Part shown: one piece after another, positions 24,415 to 33,007 of the stretch | Position numbering within the stretch: the stretch's first letter is position 1 | Layout of the letters: each line of letters opens with the position of its first letter | NCBI GenBank assembly: GCA_018056925.1 | Contig: JAGPEO010000002.1 | Coordinates: 1 to 34,600 of the forward strand | Length of the DNA: 34,600 bases | Direction of reading: 5' to 3' | DNA from: Phycisphaerae bacterium | GTDB lineage: Bacteria > Planctomycetota > Phycisphaerae > UBA1845 > Fen-1342 | The notes under the pieces: model-generated | What the model saw: the letters and a program-made list of their open reading frames with translations, nothing else | Database searches by the model: none | Told to the model about the DNA's origin: nothing | Program-made: the position numbers and the translations under genes

Positions 24415-24749
24415 ATCGCACCAAGAACAAGCCCGAGAAGGCGAAAGCCTCCGACGCTGCCAGGCTCCAACAACTGACGGCTGACTTGGACCAGGAGTTC
24501 GTGGCCGACAAGTTTGGCCCCTTGGATGCTGCATCCCGCCAAAAGTGGCAGCGGGCCAAGCGCAAGCGCGGCCGCCCCGTTCGCGGCGAGGGGGCGCAGG
24601 TGATCTCGATCAGCATTGAGCGCGGACTGTTGCGGGCGTGCGATGAGCTCGCCCGTCGAAAGAAGATCACCCGCGCCAATCTGGTCGCCCGCGGGCTGCG
24701 CGCTATCCTGGCGGCTGAGGGGGCGGCGGTCCTCACTGATGTCAGGTGA
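24411..24749 (+). CDS. Ribbon-helix-helix antitoxin partner of BrnT
   Basis: A 112-aa protein. The C-terminal 45 residues look like a CopG/RHH DNA-binding fold: VISISIERGLLRACDELARRKKITRANLVARGLRAILA. The middle is the conserved stretch DQEFVADKFGPLDAASRQKWQRAKRKRGRPVRGEGA; the N-terminus is lysine-rich. RHH proteins following BrnT usually neutralise the toxin and repress the operon. Translation is coupled by a 4-bp overlap. Its last codons form the left arm of a perfect hairpin. Confidence 0.82.
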   Translation: MNRTKNKPEKAKASDAARLQQLTADLDQEFVADKFGPLDAASRQKWQRAKRKRGRPVRGEGAQVISISIERGLLRACDELARRKKITRANLVARGLRAILAAEGAAVLTDVR

Positions 24750-24768
24750 ATGCACCTGACATCAGTGA
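24733..24768 (+). terminator. Perfect 16-bp hairpin overlapping the antitoxin stop
   Basis: TCACTGATGTCAGGTG (24733-24748) is exactly complementary to CACCTGACATCAGTGA (24753-24768), with loop AATG. The antitoxin stop TGA (24747-24749) is inside it. There is no T-run, so it may be a Rho-type 3' end, a protective hairpin or a protein site. Confidence 0.7.
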
Positions 24769-24810
24769 ATCACCGGCACATGAGCATTGACTCCGGCTGA
24801 ACTGCGGTCG

Positions 24811-24890
24811 AGTGATAAAGTGATAAGGTGATAGGGCGATAAAGGGCTCCGGCAAACCGTCCCTATCACCCAATCACCTTATCACCTTTT
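24811..24890. repeat. Inverted pair of GTGATAA tandem repeats
   Basis: The left arm (24811-24845) is a run of 8-bp units of type AGTGATAA/GGTGATAG. The right arm (24860-24890) is the reverse complement of a similar run (CCCTATCACC...TTATCACC). A near copy of the left arm lies at 32814-32846. Confidence 0.75.
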
Positions 24891-25015
24891 CGCGGCCCGC
24901 TCGCTGGCGCGCCTGCTGACCAGGGCGCTTCGGGCACGGCACCCTGCGAGCGTCAACTCGCACGGCGGGCGGGTTTTGCTTACGATCCACCAGGCCGACA
25001 GTGATTGGAGCATGG

Positions 25016-27298
25016 ATGCCCAGAACAAGATCCCGGGCATGCCCGCGCTTAGAGCTTGGGCATGGCACCCCGAATGGTAGTCCGCATGGCGCCGCGCGCG
25101 GGTTGAAATCGCAGGACCGGCGCGGGCGGCAGGCCGGCAGGGTCGGGCTGTTCGCCCGGCTCGACGCACTGGCCCGAAATCTCTGGTGGACTTGGAACAG
25201 CACGCCCCAACGGCTGTTCGCCGCGCTCGACCCCGTGCTGTGGGAGGCGACGAATCATAACCCGATCGCCACGCTCGCCCGCCTCTCCCCCGACCGTCGG
25301 GCCGCCCTGCTCAACGACGCGGACTTCGCAAGCCTGCTCGGACGCGCCGAGGCGGAACTGAACGAATACCTCACCGCCCGCACCTGGTTCCAGCGCACCG
25401 CAAACCGCCACGATAAGACCCTGCGCGTGGCCTACTTCTGCGCCGAATACGGGCTGCACGAAGCGCTGCCGCAGTATGCCGGCGGCCTGGGAGTTCTCGC
25501 GGGCGATCACCTGAAAGCCGCCTCGGATCTCGGCGTGCCGCTGGCCGCGGTCGGGTTGCTGTACCGCTCCGGTTATTACCGGCAATCGTTCGACTCCTCC
25601 GGCGCCACCCGCGTCGCCTACCCGGAATACGACTTCTCGCTCCTGCCCATCAGCGACACTGGCCGGCAGGTCGCCGTGCCGCTCGACAAACGGCTGGTGC
25701 ACGCCCGCATCTGGCTGGTCCGGGTCGGCCGCGTTCCCCTGTATCTGCTCGATACGGACGTGCCCGAGAATCAGCCGCGCGACCGGGCCATCACGCGCGT
25801 CCTCTACGGCGGCGACCAGGTGAAGCGCATTCAGCAGGAGATCATCCTCGGCGTCGGCGGCGTGCTGGCGCTGCGCGAACTCGGACACGACCCCAACGTC
25901 TTCCATATAAACGAAGGCCACGCCGCGTTCTGCACCCTCCAGCGCTTGCGCGAGCTGCGGCAAGCAGGCTGGCCGCTCGAAGCCGCGGAGGAGCGCGTCT
26001 GGCAATCAACCGCCTTTACCACGCACACGCCCGTGCCCGCCGGCCACGACCGCTTTCCGCCCGAAATGGTGCTCCGTTGGCTGCGCCCGGTCATCGCCGA
26101 CATCGGACTGCCGCACGACGCCTTCCTGGCCCTCGGCCGCGAGCATCCCGAGAGCCGGCGCGAGCCGTTCTGCATGACTGTACTCGCGCTCGGTCTGAGC
26201 CAGCGCACCAATGGTGTGTCGCGCATCCACGGGGCCGTGTCACGCGCGATGTGGCAGAACGTTTTTGAGGCGGCCCGGCCGGAGGACGTACCGATCGGCC
26301 ATGTCACGAACGGCGTACATGCACCGACTTGGCTTGCTCCGGAGATTGAACCGCTGTACCAGCGCTACCTGCGGCCTCGCTGGGTCGGCGCCGGTCCTGA
26401 AGACGATTGGTGGAAACACGCCGCACGCATCCCGCCCGCAGAGCTATGGCGCGTCCGCACGCTGCTGCGCCGCAAGCTCATAGCTTTCATCCGGCAGCGC
26501 TTACGGCAGCAGATCGAGGCCGGTTTCGGCTCACCGAAAGAGCTGGCCGCCGCTTACGAGAGCCTGGACGAGAACGCCCTCACGATCGGCTTCGCCCGGC
26601 GCTTCGCCACCTACAAACGGGCGACGCTCATCTTCCGCGACGTCCGCCGGCTGGCCGCCATTCTGAACGACCCACGGCACCCGGTTCAGCTCGTATTCGC
26701 CGGCAAAGCCCACCCGCGCGACGTCGCCGCTCAGGCCTTCGCCCAGACCGTGTGGCGCTATGCCCGCCGGCCCGAACTCCGCGGCCGCATCGTCCTGCTT
26801 GAAGAATACGATATGAACGTCGCGCGCGCGCTGATCGCCGGCTGCGACGTCTGGCTCAACAACCCGCTCCGTCCGCAGGAGGCCTCCGGCACCAGCGGCA
26901 TGAAACCCGCCCTGCACGGCGGGCTGAACTGCTCGGTCCTCGACGGCTGGTGGGCCGAGGCATTCAACGGACGCAACGGCTGGGCCATTTCGCCTGATAA
27001 GGACGTGGACGGCCGGGAAGCCGACGCGTGCGCCGCCGCTCTCGAACAGTGCAGTCTCAGTCGCTCGCATTCGCGGCGCACTGCCGCTCAGCTTGACCGG
27101 CGTGACGCCGAAACCCTTTATGAACTGCTCGAAACGCAAATTGTCCCGCAGTTCTATGACCGGGATCGCACCGGCATTCCACAGCAATGGGTGGCCCGCA
27201 TGCTGGAGTCCATGCGCAGCATCTGCGGCCAGTTCAGCGCAGCGCGCATGGTCGGCGAATACGTTCGTGATTATTACCTGCCGGCGCTGGAGGGCTGA
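25016..27298 (+). CDS. glgP: Alpha-glucan (glycogen) phosphorylase
   Basis: A 760-aa PLP enzyme that phosphorolyses glycogen or other alpha-1,4-glucans to glucose-1-phosphate. Seen: LDALARNLWWTWNSTPQRLF, AYFCAEYGLHEALPQYAGGLGVLAGDH, FHINEGHAAFC, TTHTPVPAGHDRF, HVTNGVHAPTWL, IGFARRFATYKRATL and the PLP lysine in GTSGMKPALHGG (K630). It is of the shorter bacterial/archaeal alpha-glucan phosphorylase subfamily. ATG 25016 is chosen because GGAG (25007-25010) is 5 nt upstream. The first 30 residues are then partly the translation of a reversed REP-like element (25034-25070); homology starts near residue 46. TTG 25103 is the only later in-frame start and lacks a ribosome-binding site. kynB follows after 39 bp. 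Confidence 0.92.
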   Translation: MPRTRSRACPRLELGHGTPNGSPHGAARGLKSQDRRGRQAGRVGLFARLDALARNLWWTWNSTPQRLFAALDPVLWEATNHNPIATLARLSPDRRAALLNDADFASLLGRAEAELNEYLTARTWFQRTANRHDKTLRVAYFCAEYGLHEALPQYAGGLGVLAGDHLKAASDLGVPLAAVGLLYRSGYYRQSFDSSGATRVAYPEYDFSLLPISDTGRQVAVPLDKRLVHARIWLVRVGRVPLYLLDTDVPENQPRDRAITRVLYGGDQVKRIQQEIILGVGGVLALRELGHDPNVFHINEGHAAFCTLQRLRELRQAGWPLEAAEERVWQSTAFTTHTPVPAGHDRFPPEMVLRWLRPVIADIGLPHDAFLALGREHPESRREPFCMTVLALGLSQRTNGVSRIHGAVSRAMWQNVFEAARPEDVPIGHVTNGVHAPTWLAPEIEPLYQRYLRPRWVGAGPEDDWWKHAARIPPAELWRVRTLLRRKLIAFIRQRLRQQIEAGFGSPKELAAAYESLDENALTIGFARRFATYKRATLIFRDVRRLAAILNDPRHPVQLVFAGKAHPRDVAAQAFAQTVWRYARRPELRGRIVLLEEYDMNVARALIAGCDVWLNNPLRPQEASGTSGMKPALHGGLNCSVLDGWWAEAFNGRNGWAISPDKDVDGREADACAAALEQCSLSRSHSRRTAAQLDRRDAETLYELLETQIVPQFYDRDRTGIPQQWVARMLESMRSICGQFSAARMVGEYVRDYYLPALEG
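25034..25070 (-). repeat. REP-like hairpin element inside the glgP reading frame
   Basis: A reversed copy of the 42-138 element, with arms CATGCCC (25038-25044) and GGGCATG (25058-25064). It lies in the extreme 5' end of the glgP frame and is read as part of RACPRLELGHGTP. Confidence 0.8.
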
Positions 27299-27337
27299 CG
27301 GGTCAGTGCAGCCTTTGGACGAACTGGGGTTCGCGCA

Positions 27338-27952
27338 ATGCTATTCGACATTTCTCCACTGGTTACCGAATCGATGGCGATCTGGCCAGGCGATGTTGTC
27401 CCGCACCGGGAGGTGCATGCGGACTTTCGGCACGGCGAGCGGGTCAGCTTGTCTGCGTGGCGCAGCAGCGTTCACGTGGGGGCGCACGTCGATGCCCCAA
27501 GTCACGTGAAAGAGAGCGGCGCCGCGATCGATCAACTGCCGCTCGATACGTTCGTCGGTCCCGCCCAGGTGATCGCGCTGCACTTGCCGCCGCAGACCGC
27601 CATTGAGCCCGAACATCTACCGGCGCGGCTGGCTGCCCCGCGCGTCCTACTGGCGACCGGCAGCTTCAATTACACAAAACCATTTGATACCCGGTTTATC
27701 GGATTATCGGCGGCGGCGGTCGATTACCTGCACGAGCGCGGTGTGCTGCTGGTGGGCATCGACACGCCGAGCGTGGACTTGTTCACGGCTACGGATCTGC
27801 CGGCACACGAGGCACTGGCGCGACATGAAATGCTCGTCCTGGAAGGCTTGGACCTGTCAGGTGTGCCGGAGGGTTTGTACGAACTTGTAGCGCTGCCTCT
27901 GCGCCTCGCGGGATTCGAAGCCAGCCCGGTGCGTGCGGTTCTACGGCGCTAA
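27338..27952 (+). CDS. kynB: Cyclase-family protein, kynurenine formamidase (KynB) type
   Basis: A 204-aa member of the metal-dependent cyclase/arylformamidase family. KynB hydrolyses N-formylkynurenine in tryptophan breakdown. Seen: DISPLVTESMAIWPGD, the metal-binding HVGAHVDAPSH (H46, H50, D52, H56), GIDTPSVD and the C-terminal PEGLYELVALPLRLAGFEASPVRAVLR, which matches KynB closely. No other kynurenine-pathway gene is nearby, so the substrate is less certain than the family. The ATG at 27338 follows a GGGG with suitable spacing. It is downstream of glgP and may be cotranscribed. Confidence 0.85.
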   Translation: MLFDISPLVTESMAIWPGDVVPHREVHADFRHGERVSLSAWRSSVHVGAHVDAPSHVKESGAAIDQLPLDTFVGPAQVIALHLPPQTAIEPEHLPARLAAPRVLLATGSFNYTKPFDTRFIGLSAAAVDYLHERGVLLVGIDTPSVDLFTATDLPAHEALARHEMLVLEGLDLSGVPEGLYELVALPLRLAGFEASPVRAVLRR

Positions 27953-28054
27953 ATTCGCAGTGAACGAACGACTAGTGGGTTGATAAGTCATTTATCGCAC
28001 CGCCTCTCGCTCACACAGGGGTTACGGTGATTGTGCCGTCAGCAGGCGATAAAA

Positions 28055-28083
28055 TTGACCCTGGCGAATTCTTGAGCTATACT
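28055..28083 (+). promoter_or_regulatory. Sigma-70-type promoter of dnaG-rpoD
   Basis: TTGACC (28055-28060), a 17-bp spacer and TATACT (28078-28083): five of six matches in each box. Transcription would start near 28090, giving a leader of about 95 nt before dnaG. Confidence 0.75.
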
Positions 28084-28183
28084 TTCCGTTATCCGGTGCT
28101 GAACAGCGTATCTCCATCGTGGGAGGGAGTGCTCTCGCGTGCCTTGGTTGTGTGTGGCGACCGGGTGCTAGTCGCAGCCGTTG

Positions 28184-29998
28184 ATGCATAACCCTCTTAG
28201 AGACAAAGTCTTAGAAGCGGTCGATCTGGTTGAGGTTGTAAGCGAGCATGTCTCGCTACAACGTCGCGGCAAGGAGTTTATCGGCCTCTGCCCGTTCCAT
28301 CCGGACCACAGCCCGTCCCTCCACGTCAGCCCGGCCAAACAGATTTTCAAGTGCTTCGCCTGCGGGGCCGGGGGAGATGCGATTAAGTTCATTCAGATGC
28401 GGGAAAAGTTAGGGTATCGGGAGGCCCTCGCTTTGCTGGCCCAGCGTGCCGGCATCAGTTTGCAGGTTTCAGAAGCCGACCGCGCCGCCGATGCCTCGCG
28501 CGAGCAGTCACGCGGAGTTCTATCCTGGGCGCGCACGCATTTTCAACGCAATTTAGCAGCCGCGCGCGGCGCCGCGGCCATGGATTACGCGCTGAAACGC
28601 GGGCTTTCGCGCGAGACGATTGAGAAATTCGGACTCGGCTTCGCCGCGGCCGCCTGGGACGACCTGCTGATGGCCGCTAGACGCGCTGGGGTGGCGGCCG
28701 AGTTGCTGAAACAAACAGGGCTGGTAACGGCCAACGAATCGGGGAAGGTTTACGACCGGTTTCGCAATCGGCTGATTTTCCCGATTTGCGATAACCTAGG
28801 TCGTCCGGTCGCGTTTGGGGGGCGAGCGCTGGACGACGACCCGGCAAAGTACCTGAATTCGCCCGAAACGGCGTTATTTAGCAAATCACGCGTTCTTTAC
28901 GGCTTGGACGTAGCCCGCCGAGCCATCGCGGAACGGCGGGAGGCGGTGGTTGTAGAAGGCTATATGGATGCGGCTTTGCTGCATCAGTTCGGTTTCGGGC
29001 ACGTGGTGGCCACTCTCGGGACCGCGATGACCGATTCCCACCTGAAGCTGCTGCGCGGAGTCGCGGATCGGATCTACCTTTGTTTCGATAGCGACCAGGC
29101 CGGCATGCGGGCGGCGGACCGCGCGGTCGAGGTTTCGCTGGTCGGCGGAGTCGAGGTTCGCGTCGTCATGCTGGAGGGGGCCAAGGACCCGGCCGACCTG
29201 GTGGTTCGGTCGGGCGGCGAAGCTTTTCGGACGGCGTTGGCGAAGGCGGTCGACGCGCTACAATTCAAGTGGTTACAGACAGTTAGGACGTTCGGAGATG
29301 GGGGCTTGGGTTCCCGGCGAGCCGCCGTGGAGTCGCTGATTGAGTTCATTGCCAGCCTTTCGCCAAACGCTGGACCGGGCCCGTTGGAGCAAGGACGGCT
29401 GGTGCGTCGACTGAGCGAACTACTCGGCCTGCCCGTCGAGGCCGTCTACGAGAAGCTGGCCGCCGGCCGCCGGCGCAAGGTTACTGGCACAGCGGATGCC
29501 GCCAGCGAGGACAGCCCGTACGCGATGGCCGTACGTGGGCTGCCGGCCGGCCTTGTCACGGCTTCCGAGGAAGCTTTGGGGCTTCTGGTGGCCGAGAGCC
29601 GATGCGTGCCCTTGATAAACGAAGACGTCGCGTATGCCTTCAGCTTGTGCCGTCCATGGGATCGGTTGTACGCAATAATCCGCGAATTGTCGGACGGCGG
29701 GGCGTACTCCCAAACGAATGTTATCGAACGGTGTCAGGAGATAGACGTATGTGATCTGGTCGGCCGTTGCAGCAGGTGCACGGCCGGCATTGAAAACCGG
29801 GAAGAAGCCTTTCTCCGCGTACGCGACCGAATCCGTTTGGAATTGGATTTGCTTCGGAGCGAGGAATTGGACCGGAAGGCAGGGGCTGAGAAGCTGTCGG
29901 CGAGCGATGAGGTTTTTGATCTGGCGCGGGGTCAGACCCGTGGCCGCGATTTCACCTTCGCAGCGTGCAAATGTTATGCCGCTCGACCGGCTTCGTGA
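28184..29998 (+). CDS. dnaG: DNA primase
   Basis: A 604-aa primase that makes RNA primers at the replication fork. The CHC2 zinc finger is C36, H39, C57, C60 (LCPFHPDHSPS...FKCFACGAGGD). The catalytic core follows: KYLNSPETALFSKSRVLYGL, the Toprim glutamate in VVEGYMDAALLHQ (E258) and FDSDQAG (D302, D304). The C-terminal helicase-binding region, about residues 430-604, is poorly conserved and contains a CxxC pair (CSRC). Start ATG 28184; the adjoining TTG 28181 is in frame. No clear ribosome-binding site is seen. rpoD follows, as in the macromolecular-synthesis operon, but rpsU is absent here. Confidence 0.95.
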   Translation: MHNPLRDKVLEAVDLVEVVSEHVSLQRRGKEFIGLCPFHPDHSPSLHVSPAKQIFKCFACGAGGDAIKFIQMREKLGYREALALLAQRAGISLQVSEADRAADASREQSRGVLSWARTHFQRNLAAARGAAAMDYALKRGLSRETIEKFGLGFAAAAWDDLLMAARRAGVAAELLKQTGLVTANESGKVYDRFRNRLIFPICDNLGRPVAFGGRALDDDPAKYLNSPETALFSKSRVLYGLDVARRAIAERREAVVVEGYMDAALLHQFGFGHVVATLGTAMTDSHLKLLRGVADRIYLCFDSDQAGMRAADRAVEVSLVGGVEVRVVMLEGAKDPADLVVRSGGEAFRTALAKAVDALQFKWLQTVRTFGDGGLGSRRAAVESLIEFIASLSPNAGPGPLEQGRLVRRLSELLGLPVEAVYEKLAAGRRRKVTGTADAASEDSPYAMAVRGLPAGLVTASEEALGLLVAESRCVPLINEDVAYAFSLCRPWDRLYAIIRELSDGGAYSQTNVIERCQEIDVCDLVGRCSRCTAGIENREEAFLRVRDRIRLELDLLRSEELDRKAGAEKLSASDEVFDLARGQTRGRDFTFAACKCYAARPAS

Positions 29999-30028
29999 TC
30001 CATCCTGCCGAAGGGCGGGTGGCAAAGC

Positions 30029-30082
30029 GTCCCGCATGCGAGCGCTGCCGGGACGGGTGCTGCGTTTGAAAAGGTCGCAGCA
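30029..30082 (+). promoter_or_regulatory. Two hairpins between dnaG and rpoD
   Basis: GTCCCG (30029-30034) pairs with CGGGAC (30049-30054), and TGCTGCG (30058-30064) pairs with CGCAGCA (30076-30082). They occupy the 125-bp space before the rpoD ribosome-binding site. No T-run follows. They may be processing or stability elements that set the primase-to-sigma ratio; this is inference. Confidence 0.45.
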
Positions 30083-30123
30083 TCCGAAACGAATCCCCTT
30101 GCGGGATGAATTGGAGAACCTTA

Positions 30124-31818
30124 ATGATCGTCGGAAAGCCCGACATTGACCCAATCGAGCAAAGCGTAAACGAGCTGATTGAGGCCAGCTTTAAGCGAAA
30201 GTACCTTACTTGGGAAGAGCTGAATGAGACTTTGCCCGATGAGGCCATCTCCCCCGAAAAGCTCGAAAGCGTCCTGAACCGCATCGAGCAGGCGGGCATC
30301 AAGCTCATAGACGAGATCGAAGCCGAGAAGATGCGCGACGCGGACCGCAAACGCGTCAGCGTGCTGGAGGGCGGCGATAGCTTGGACGAGGTGACCGAGG
30401 TCGACCTCACCGACGCCGCCGCCAAGCGCATCGACGACCCGGTCCGCATGTACCTCACCCAGATGGGTGAGATCCCGCTGCTGGCGCGCGAAGAGGAAAT
30501 CGCGCTCGCCAAGAAGATCGAACTGACGCGCATGGCTTTCCGCCGCAAGGTGCTCGAAAACGACTTCTGCATGCAGCAGGCGGTCGACACCATGCAGGCC
30601 GTGGCCGACGGGCGCATGCCCTTCGACCGCACCATGAAAATCTCCACCACCGAGAGCATGGCCAAGAGCACGATCGTCAAGCGCCTGCCGGCCAACCTGG
30701 CCACCGTGCGCAAGCTGCTCGAGTTGAATCAATCCGACTGGCAGACCGTCCGCGATAACCGCACGCCGGCCGCCGTCCGCAAGATGGCCCGCGACCGCAT
30801 CGCGCAGCGCCGCCGCCGGGCGGTCACGCTGCTCGAAGAGCTCTCGCTGCGCACCAGCCGCATTACCCCCATGATGCGCAAACTGAACGGTATGACGTGT
30901 AAAATGGAGGCCCTGCAGCACGAGCTGAAGACGCGCGGCAAAACCCTTCCGCCCGAAGAAGTCGAGGCGATGAAGGACGAATTCAACGGTCTGGTCGACC
31001 TGGTGATGGAATTTCCTGAAGACCTGCGGCAGCGCGTCAACGCCAGCCAGCGCGTCTTCGGTGAGTACGAAGAGGCCAAGCGGCGCCTGGCGGGCGGCAA
31101 CCTGCGCCTGGTCGTCTCGATCGCCAAGAAATACCGCAACCGCGGCCTGTCGTTCCTGGACATCATCCAGGAGGGGAACACGGGCCTGATGCGGGCCGTG
31201 GATAAGTACGAATATCGCCGCGGGTACAAGTTCAGCACTTATGCGACCTGGTGGATTCGCCAGGCGATCACGCGCGCCATCGCCGATCATGCCCGCACCA
31301 TCCGCATTCCGGTGCACATGATCGAGACCATGAGCAAGCTGCGCAACATCAATAAGCGCCTGCTTCAGAAGCTGGGGCGCGAACCGACGATCGAGGAGAT
31401 CGCGGCCGAGGCGAAGATGCCGGTCGGCGAGGCGCGGCGGGTGATGAAGATCAGCCGCCACCCGATCTCGCTCGACCGTCCGGTGGGCGAGAGCGAGGAT
31501 TCGTACTTCGGCGACTTCATCGAGGACGAAAAGGCCGAAAGCCCGGTCTCGACCGCCTCGAACGACATGCTGCGCGACCGGATCGAAGCGGTGCTGAAGA
31601 CGCTGACCTACCGCGAGCGCGAGATCATCAAGTTGCGCTACGGCATCGGCGACGGTTACACCTACACGCTGGAAGAGGTCGGCAAGATTTTCAAGGTGAC
31701 GCGCGAGCGCGTGCGGCAAGTGGAAGCCAAGGCCATCCGCAAACTGCAACACCCGGTCCGGGCCCGCAAGCTCCAGGGCTTCCTGGACAACGCGCGGTTT
31801 GGCACGGCAAGCACGTAG
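30124..31818 (+). CDS. rpoD: Primary RNA polymerase sigma factor
   Basis: A 564-aa sigma-70. Region 1.1-like N-terminus (IEQSVNELIEASFKRKYLTWEELNETLP), region 1.2 (DDPVRMYLTQMGEIPLL), a non-conserved region of about 200 residues, region 2 (NLRLVVSIAKKYRNRGLSFLDIIQEGNTGLMRAVDKYEYR...FSTYATWWIRQAI), region 3 (LGREPTIEEIAAEA) and region 4 (LTYREREIIKLRYGIGDGYTYTLEEVGKIFKVTRERVRQVE). It directs housekeeping promoters. The start is ATG 30124 with GGAG (30113-30116) 7 nt upstream; an ATG at 30106 lies before that site. It is downstream of dnaG. Confidence 0.97.
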   Translation: MIVGKPDIDPIEQSVNELIEASFKRKYLTWEELNETLPDEAISPEKLESVLNRIEQAGIKLIDEIEAEKMRDADRKRVSVLEGGDSLDEVTEVDLTDAAAKRIDDPVRMYLTQMGEIPLLAREEEIALAKKIELTRMAFRRKVLENDFCMQQAVDTMQAVADGRMPFDRTMKISTTESMAKSTIVKRLPANLATVRKLLELNQSDWQTVRDNRTPAAVRKMARDRIAQRRRRAVTLLEELSLRTSRITPMMRKLNGMTCKMEALQHELKTRGKTLPPEEVEAMKDEFNGLVDLVMEFPEDLRQRVNASQRVFGEYEEAKRRLAGGNLRLVVSIAKKYRNRGLSFLDIIQEGNTGLMRAVDKYEYRRGYKFSTYATWWIRQAITRAIADHARTIRIPVHMIETMSKLRNINKRLLQKLGREPTIEEIAAEAKMPVGEARRVMKISRHPISLDRPVGESEDSYFGDFIEDEKAESPVSTASNDMLRDRIEAVLKTLTYREREIIKLRYGIGDGYTYTLEEVGKIFKVTRERVRQVEAKAIRKLQHPVRARKLQGFLDNARFGTAST

Positions 31819-33007
31819 CGTGTAGGGTGATAGCGACGGATCCAGGGATCTAAGGATCGAGGGATCAAGAATGCAGGGCCGGGGCGTGGCGGCCCGGAAT
31901 GCCGCCAGCGCCCTACCACCCGCGTAGTCGTCCAGCGAAACCTTGAGGGATCGAGGGATCGAGGGTGCAAGGGGGCAAGAGGGCAAAGAATCCGAGGCCG
32001 AAGTGCCAGCGCGGGCAACCCGATCCCCCGCACCAAGCCCCCTGCGCAATCCGAGGCCGCAGCGCCAGGGTCCAAGGTAGCTACGCGAACTGCGCGAGGC
32101 GGGCATAGCCGAAACGCGGACGCGCTTAAAAACGCGGCTTTTGTTCGCGGCGGGGGAGGCGGTCTCATAATAGGCCTCGTATTTGAGTTGGATTGGCAGT
32201 TTGCCAGTTTGCCCAGTCTGGTCGGCCATGGGCGAAAAAATCGTTGGTGGCTTTGCGCCATGGGCAGGTTGCCAGATTGCCAAGGTTTGCGCGCTCGAAT
32301 TTGGCAAAGTGCCGCGCTGCGCGAGAGCAGGAGTGAGGTGAAAGGTGAACAGGAGAGGGGGAGAGAGGCGGCGCGAGATAGCAGGAAAAAGGTGACGCCG
32401 CTGCGCGAGAGCAGGAGTGAGGTGAGAGGCGAACAGGTGACAAGGGCGGCTGCGCGCGGTGCTGGCCCAGGTGATCAAGCGGTCTGATAAAAAGGCCGCT
32501 AGGATGGCGTACTGGGGGCAGGTGATCAGATACCCATGCTTTTTGTGCACTCGATTTTGATAACCTGAGGCGCCGCTGCGCGGAGAGAGTTGATAGGAGA
32601 GAGGTGAACAGGCGAGAAAGCGCGGAGACGGATGATAGTTGACAGGTGAGCAGGAAGGACGTTTCGAATGCCGCATATTGGTCGCCTTTCTGCGCGGGGG
32701 CGCGCCGGTTCTACTAGAGATTCTATAAAGCCGTCAGCTTCCAGCTATCAGCTATGAGCCGGATGGCGCGGATTGTTGGCATTTGCTGGCCAATGGCGGG
32801 GAGACGCTGCTTGAGTGATAAAGTGATAAGGTGATAGCGTGATAAGGGCGCGAGTCAAGGCAATCGCTGAGACGCCGAGAGCGCCAGGGCCGCCAAACGT
32901 CGCGAGGGATCGAGGGATCATGAGATTGAGGGATCAAGGAGCGGAGCCGGGGCGTGCCGCCCCGGATTGCCGCCGACAATCTTGCACTCGCGCAGTACCT
33001 GCTCCGA
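31819..33007. repeat. Repeat island without genes
   Basis: About 1.2 kb of purine-rich short repeats. A 39-bp direct repeat beginning CGCTGCGCGAGAGCAGGAG lies at 32315-32353 and 32399-32437, with a weaker third copy near 32572. Runs of GAGGGATCGAGGGATC occur at 31855-31870, 31944-31965 and 32902-32938. A block with GCCGGGGCGTG...CCCGGA..GCCGCC follows such runs at about 31878 and 32945. AGTGATAA units lie at 32814-32846. Long reverse frames here are shadows or repeat translations. No RNA gene is recognised. Confidence 0.7.

Noticed and set aside
30121-32676. An 851-codon open frame on the minus strand
   Set aside because: It runs antisense through all of rpoD and into the repeat island. The peptide is Arg/Leu/Ala-rich shadow sequence followed by repeat translations (such as LTPALAQRG); no domain, no ribosome-binding site.
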